Source: Pseudovibrio sp. M1P-2-3
GTDB taxonomy: Bacteria; Pseudomonadota; Alphaproteobacteria; Rhizobiales; Stappiaceae
Assembly (NCBI RefSeq): GCF_031501865.1
Contig: NZ_JARRCW010000001.1
Coordinates: 1,363,501-1,427,500, forward strand
Length of the DNA: 64,000 nt
Reading direction: 5' to 3'
Below are positions 61,947 through 64,000 of this stretch, one piece after another (position 1 is the first letter of the stretch; each line of letters opens with the position of its first letter). The notes under the pieces are model-generated. The model was not told the origin of the DNA. It was given only the letters and a program-made list of their open reading frames with translations, and did not search any database. The translations under genes were made by a program, and so were the position numbers.

Positions 61947-62972
61947 CTATTTAGCCGGGGACAGGTTTCGGTAGTCTTCATCTTTGACCAACATAGCCCA
62001 CAATCTACGAGCCATTTTGTTTGCAAGCGCGATAGCCACCACCATACTTGGTTTTCTTTCAAGCATTCTTCCAAGCCATAAGCTTTCTGGCCTCCCCGTC
62101 CGCCGGGCAGCACCAATGAGTGCCATAGCTCCGATGATCAAAAGCCTTCGGATATCGCGCTGGCCCATTTTCGAGGTTCGGCCCAAGATCTGCCTTCCCC
62201 CTGTTGAATATTGTTTTGGCACAAGCCCCAGCCATGCGGCAAAGTCCCGCCCTCGGCGGAACGTGCTCATTGATGGGGCAAATGCTGTAACCGCCATGGC
62301 CGTTATCGGCCCTATTCCGGGCATGGTTTGCAATCTTTGCGCAGCCTTGTCCTGGTTCGCTTCTATTCGAAGCTGCTTTTCCAGGGACTGGATCCGGTTT
62401 GTGAGCAGTGCAATTTGCTCCAGGTAGATCTGACCGAGTTGAAGCACCACAGGAGGCAGGTCACTGTTCGGAGCATTCAAAGCCTCAGCCAGTTTCTTAA
62501 CGTGTATCGCCTTTCTTGGTGCGAGGCAGCCAAACTCAGCCAAATGAGCTCTCAAGGCGTTGATCAACTGAGTACGTTGACGCACAAAAAGATCGCGGCT
62601 ACGGAATAACACGGCGCGACTTTGCTGATCCTTTGATTTTATCGGAACCGTACGCATTGTGGGGCGCGACGCTGCTTCCGCAATGGCTTCCGCGTCAGCT
62701 GCATCGTTTTTTTGACGTTTTACAAATGGTTTCACATAGATTGGGGGAATCAATTTAACATCATGCCCCAGAGCGCGAATTTCTCGCCCCCAACTATGGG
62801 CAGTAGCGCAAGCTTCCATTGCCACAACACAAGGTTCTTGTTTGGCAAAGAACGGTAACATCTGCCCGCGTGACAATTTCCGTCGAAATAAAACCTTGCC
62901 GTCTGGTGCCGCACCATGAGCTTGAAAACTGTGCTTTGCCAAATCTAAACCTATAATGCTAACCTCTGCCAT
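61947..62972 (-). CDS. IS110 family transposase (IS1111 group)
   Basis: A 341-residue DEDD recombinase: SIIGLDLAKHSFQAHGA, VVAMEACATAHSWGREI, FVKRQKNDAADAEAIAEAASRP, LQTMPGIGPITAMAVTAFAPSMSTFRRGRDFAAWLGLVPKQ and STGGRQILGRTSKMGQRDIRRLL. The ATG at 62972 follows GGGAAGGGACATCC, so I reject a frame start 36 codons earlier. The coding frame is intact. Its noncoding guide region follows its stop codon on the same strand. Confidence 0.93.
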   Translation of the reverse strand: MAEVSIIGLDLAKHSFQAHGAAPDGKVLFRRKLSRGQMLPFFAKQEPCVVAMEACATAHSWGREIRALGHDVKLIPPIYVKPFVKRQKNDAADAEAIAEAASRPTMRTVPIKSKDQQSRAVLFRSRDLFVRQRTQLINALRAHLAEFGCLAPRKAIHVKKLAEALNAPNSDLPPVVLQLGQIYLEQIALLTNRIQSLEKQLRIEANQDKAAQRLQTMPGIGPITAMAVTAFAPSMSTFRRGRDFAAWLGLVPKQYSTGGRQILGRTSKMGQRDIRRLLIIGAMALIGAARRTGRPESLWLGRMLERKPSMVVAIALANKMARRLWAMLVKDEDYRNLSPAK

Positions 62973-63102
62973 GGATGTCCCTTCCCAATCTTCGATTGCT
63001 TCAATCGTAAATATGGCACATTGCGATGCCGCCGGGTGGGGCATCCACTCCATCACATTTGCTGTTGAGTTCGGTTCCACTCACACCGGATGAGGGCAGG
63101 TT

Positions 63103-63310
63103 ATGGGTGAGACCGAAAAACAGAAGGAATTGAACGGCGTTATCCACATTGATGAAGCACGGGTCAAGGCCACCTTGGCGAGATGATACGTGGTACGGTT
63201 GAAGAGGCCTTGAATGCGATGGTGGATGCAGAAGGTGGCAGGCTGTACGGTACCGATCGCTATGAACGCTCAAAGGGCCCTCAAGATACACGCGCGGGAA
63301 GTTTATGTAA
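63103..63310 (+). pseudogene. IS256-family transposase N-terminal remnant
   Basis: MGETEKQ...IDEARVKATLAR then, after a one-base shift near 63181, MIRGTVEEALNAMVDAEGG, YGTDRYERSKGPQDTRAGS. This matches the N-terminus of IS256 (mutator) transposases, DETRVKxxLDEMVRGTVEETLNAMLDAEADRL...RYERSxxRxDTRAG. A stop codon and loss of everything after DTRAG show it is dead. ISc sits 47 bases upstream of the remnant start. Confidence 0.8.
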
Positions 63311-63552
63311 CGCGTGGTGTACTTGCGAAACGCAACACATGCAGCCCCTTGCGCCACAGTGGGCACGGTTGAGTGTAGGTTTTCCGGCCTATGGCTGCTC
63401 TTCAACGCTGCTCTGCTTCTTCTATTTTATTGCCTCCTTGGGATTAACGTTCTGACGCTAGCTTAACGCTTTGTTTGTTCCGTCCGATTTTTAAATGTCC
63501 GATCAAATGGAGTGAGTAGCCGTATCGCTGCCGTGTAACACCTGTCCCATAG

Positions 63553-63610
63553 CCCCTTCTCCCAAGTAGATGGTAACGAGAAGCTGTTTCCATCTACTTG
63601 GGAGAAGGGG
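63553..63610. repeat. 21-bp perfect inverted repeat
   Basis: CCCCTTCTCCCAAGTAGATGG (63553-63573) is mirrored exactly at 63590-63610 around the 16-base spacer TAACGAGAAGCTGTTT. No T-run follows either arm. It may be an insertion-sequence end structure, an integration target or a highly stable RNA hairpin; I cannot assign it. Confidence 0.7.
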
Positions 63611-63701
63611 GGTAAATTATGTCGTTTCGGGGATAAGTCGGGTGAGTGTAGAGAACCGTGAGGACGTTTGGTCTGTACTCTGATCAGCCCACGCTTTCCT
63701 C

Positions 63702-63917
63702 TCAGGTCCTGTTGATCTGGAGTTCCAAGGCATCTGGTGGCAGTACCCGTTTAGCTTTTATATGGACATTTCCTCGCTCAAAGCCGGTCGCTGAGCGTAC
63801 ACTTTGCGGTGAAATTCCAGCTTTTGCCCGAACTTGAGAGTACACTCTCGATCTAACGGCTTGTTCTGAACTCGGTTTTCGCTGAAGCGCTCCTGTTGCT
63901 CTTTGTACGCATTTCAT
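63702..63917 (-). pseudogene. Unassigned small frame in mobile-element debris
   Basis: A 71-residue frame MKCVQRATGALQRKPSSEQAV..., very basic, with KAKRVLPPDALELQINRT at its end. No start context is convincing. The stretch NGIGKRLTPARYRERPVLTQMAE precedes it in another frame, so it could be part of a frameshifted longer gene whose remainder lies beyond the window. No family recognised. Confidence 0.2.
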
Positions 63918-64000
63918 AAAATCTGCTCATGTTCTGCCATTTGAGTTAGCACTGGCCGCTCACGGTAGCGGGCGGGAGTAAGTCTCTTCCCAATCCCGTT

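Larger units (their letters stand above)
61688..63055 (-). mobile_element. IS1111-group insertion sequence (ISc)
   Basis: Subterminal inverted repeats GTGGATGCCCC (61691-61701) and GGGGCATCCAC (63038-63048), with 3 and 7 bases outside them, bound the element; 1368 bp. On its own strand it begins TGATGGA, ends AGA and is followed by TG, so the TG core is repeated. It lies just before an IS256 remnant. Confidence 0.85.

Noticed and set aside
1..64000. Prophage, rRNA operon or CRISPR-Cas locus
   Set aside because: No phage structural genes, rRNA sequence, cas genes or regular repeats were found on either strand.

Overview
The window reads as a chromosome segment of an alphaproteobacterium of the order Hyphomicrobiales. 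The divK-pleD-rpmG-Nudix-DUF983-rnr-topA-dprA-plsY-pyrC'-pyrB order, the adjacent DUF3572 gene and the ruvX/gatC neighbourhood are typical of that order. The moderate GC content and many insertion sequences suggest a marine, host-associated or Stappiaceae-like genome, but the genus is inference only.

Bases 1-21100 are mostly housekeeping: dinB start (cut by the window edge), a HAD phosphatase, DUF3572, the DivK/PleD cell-cycle regulators, ribosomal protein L33, RNase R, topoisomerase I, DprA, PlsY, a dihydroorotase-like protein lacking its catalytic HxH motif beside PyrB, an AidB-like flavoprotein, an SDR, an AEC permease, RuvX, Ung and a UPF0173 hydrolase. Bases 21100-26300 hold small hypotheticals and a coupled GlxA/TetR regulator pair divergent from an MFS transporter. 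Then gatC, a GNAT gene and gatA follow.

Between gatA (ends 28858) and gatB (starts about 42374) lies a roughly 13.5-kb accessory stretch: DUF3179 protein, secreted chorismate mutase, Lys/Ala/Glu-rich protein, LhgO-like oxidase, Tat-exported multicopper oxidase, YjhX-like protein, and then an AT-rich cluster at 35265-41278. That cluster encodes a sepiapterin-reductase-like SDR, a true 6-pyruvoyl-tetrahydropterin synthase (CxxxxxHGH), a GT4 glycosyltransferase, an FkbM methyltransferase, a membrane protein, a Bcr/CflA exporter and GTP cyclohydrolase I. Read together, they predict synthesis of tetrahydrobiopterin from GTP followed by glycosylation and perhaps methylation and export. This would be a glycosylated pterin comparable to those of cyanobacteria and green sulfur bacteria. 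It is my best candidate for an undescribed system here.

Bases 43900-64000 are rich in mobile DNA separated by cell-envelope genes: opgG-opgH (osmoregulated periplasmic glucans) with a GT39 enzyme and a GNAT, two DUF2147 proteins, a secreted protein, and a 1.5-kilo-residue autotransporter. Three intact IS110/IS1111-type elements (about 43962-45116, 45377-46747, 61688-63055) carry noncoding guide RNAs that can be read by eye: their target guides match the DNA flanking each insertion and their donor guides match the element's own ends. The first one sits inside a 105-bp intergenic repeat (R1) whose other copy is unoccupied at 39105-39212, and its two ends joined would form a consensus-like promoter. 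An IS630 element with a -1 frameshift site and remnants of IS6- and IS256-type transposases complete the mobile complement. A second intergenic repeat family of about 95 bp occurs three times (25906, 32904, 41648). I see no rRNA, convincing tRNA, CRISPR array or prophage.
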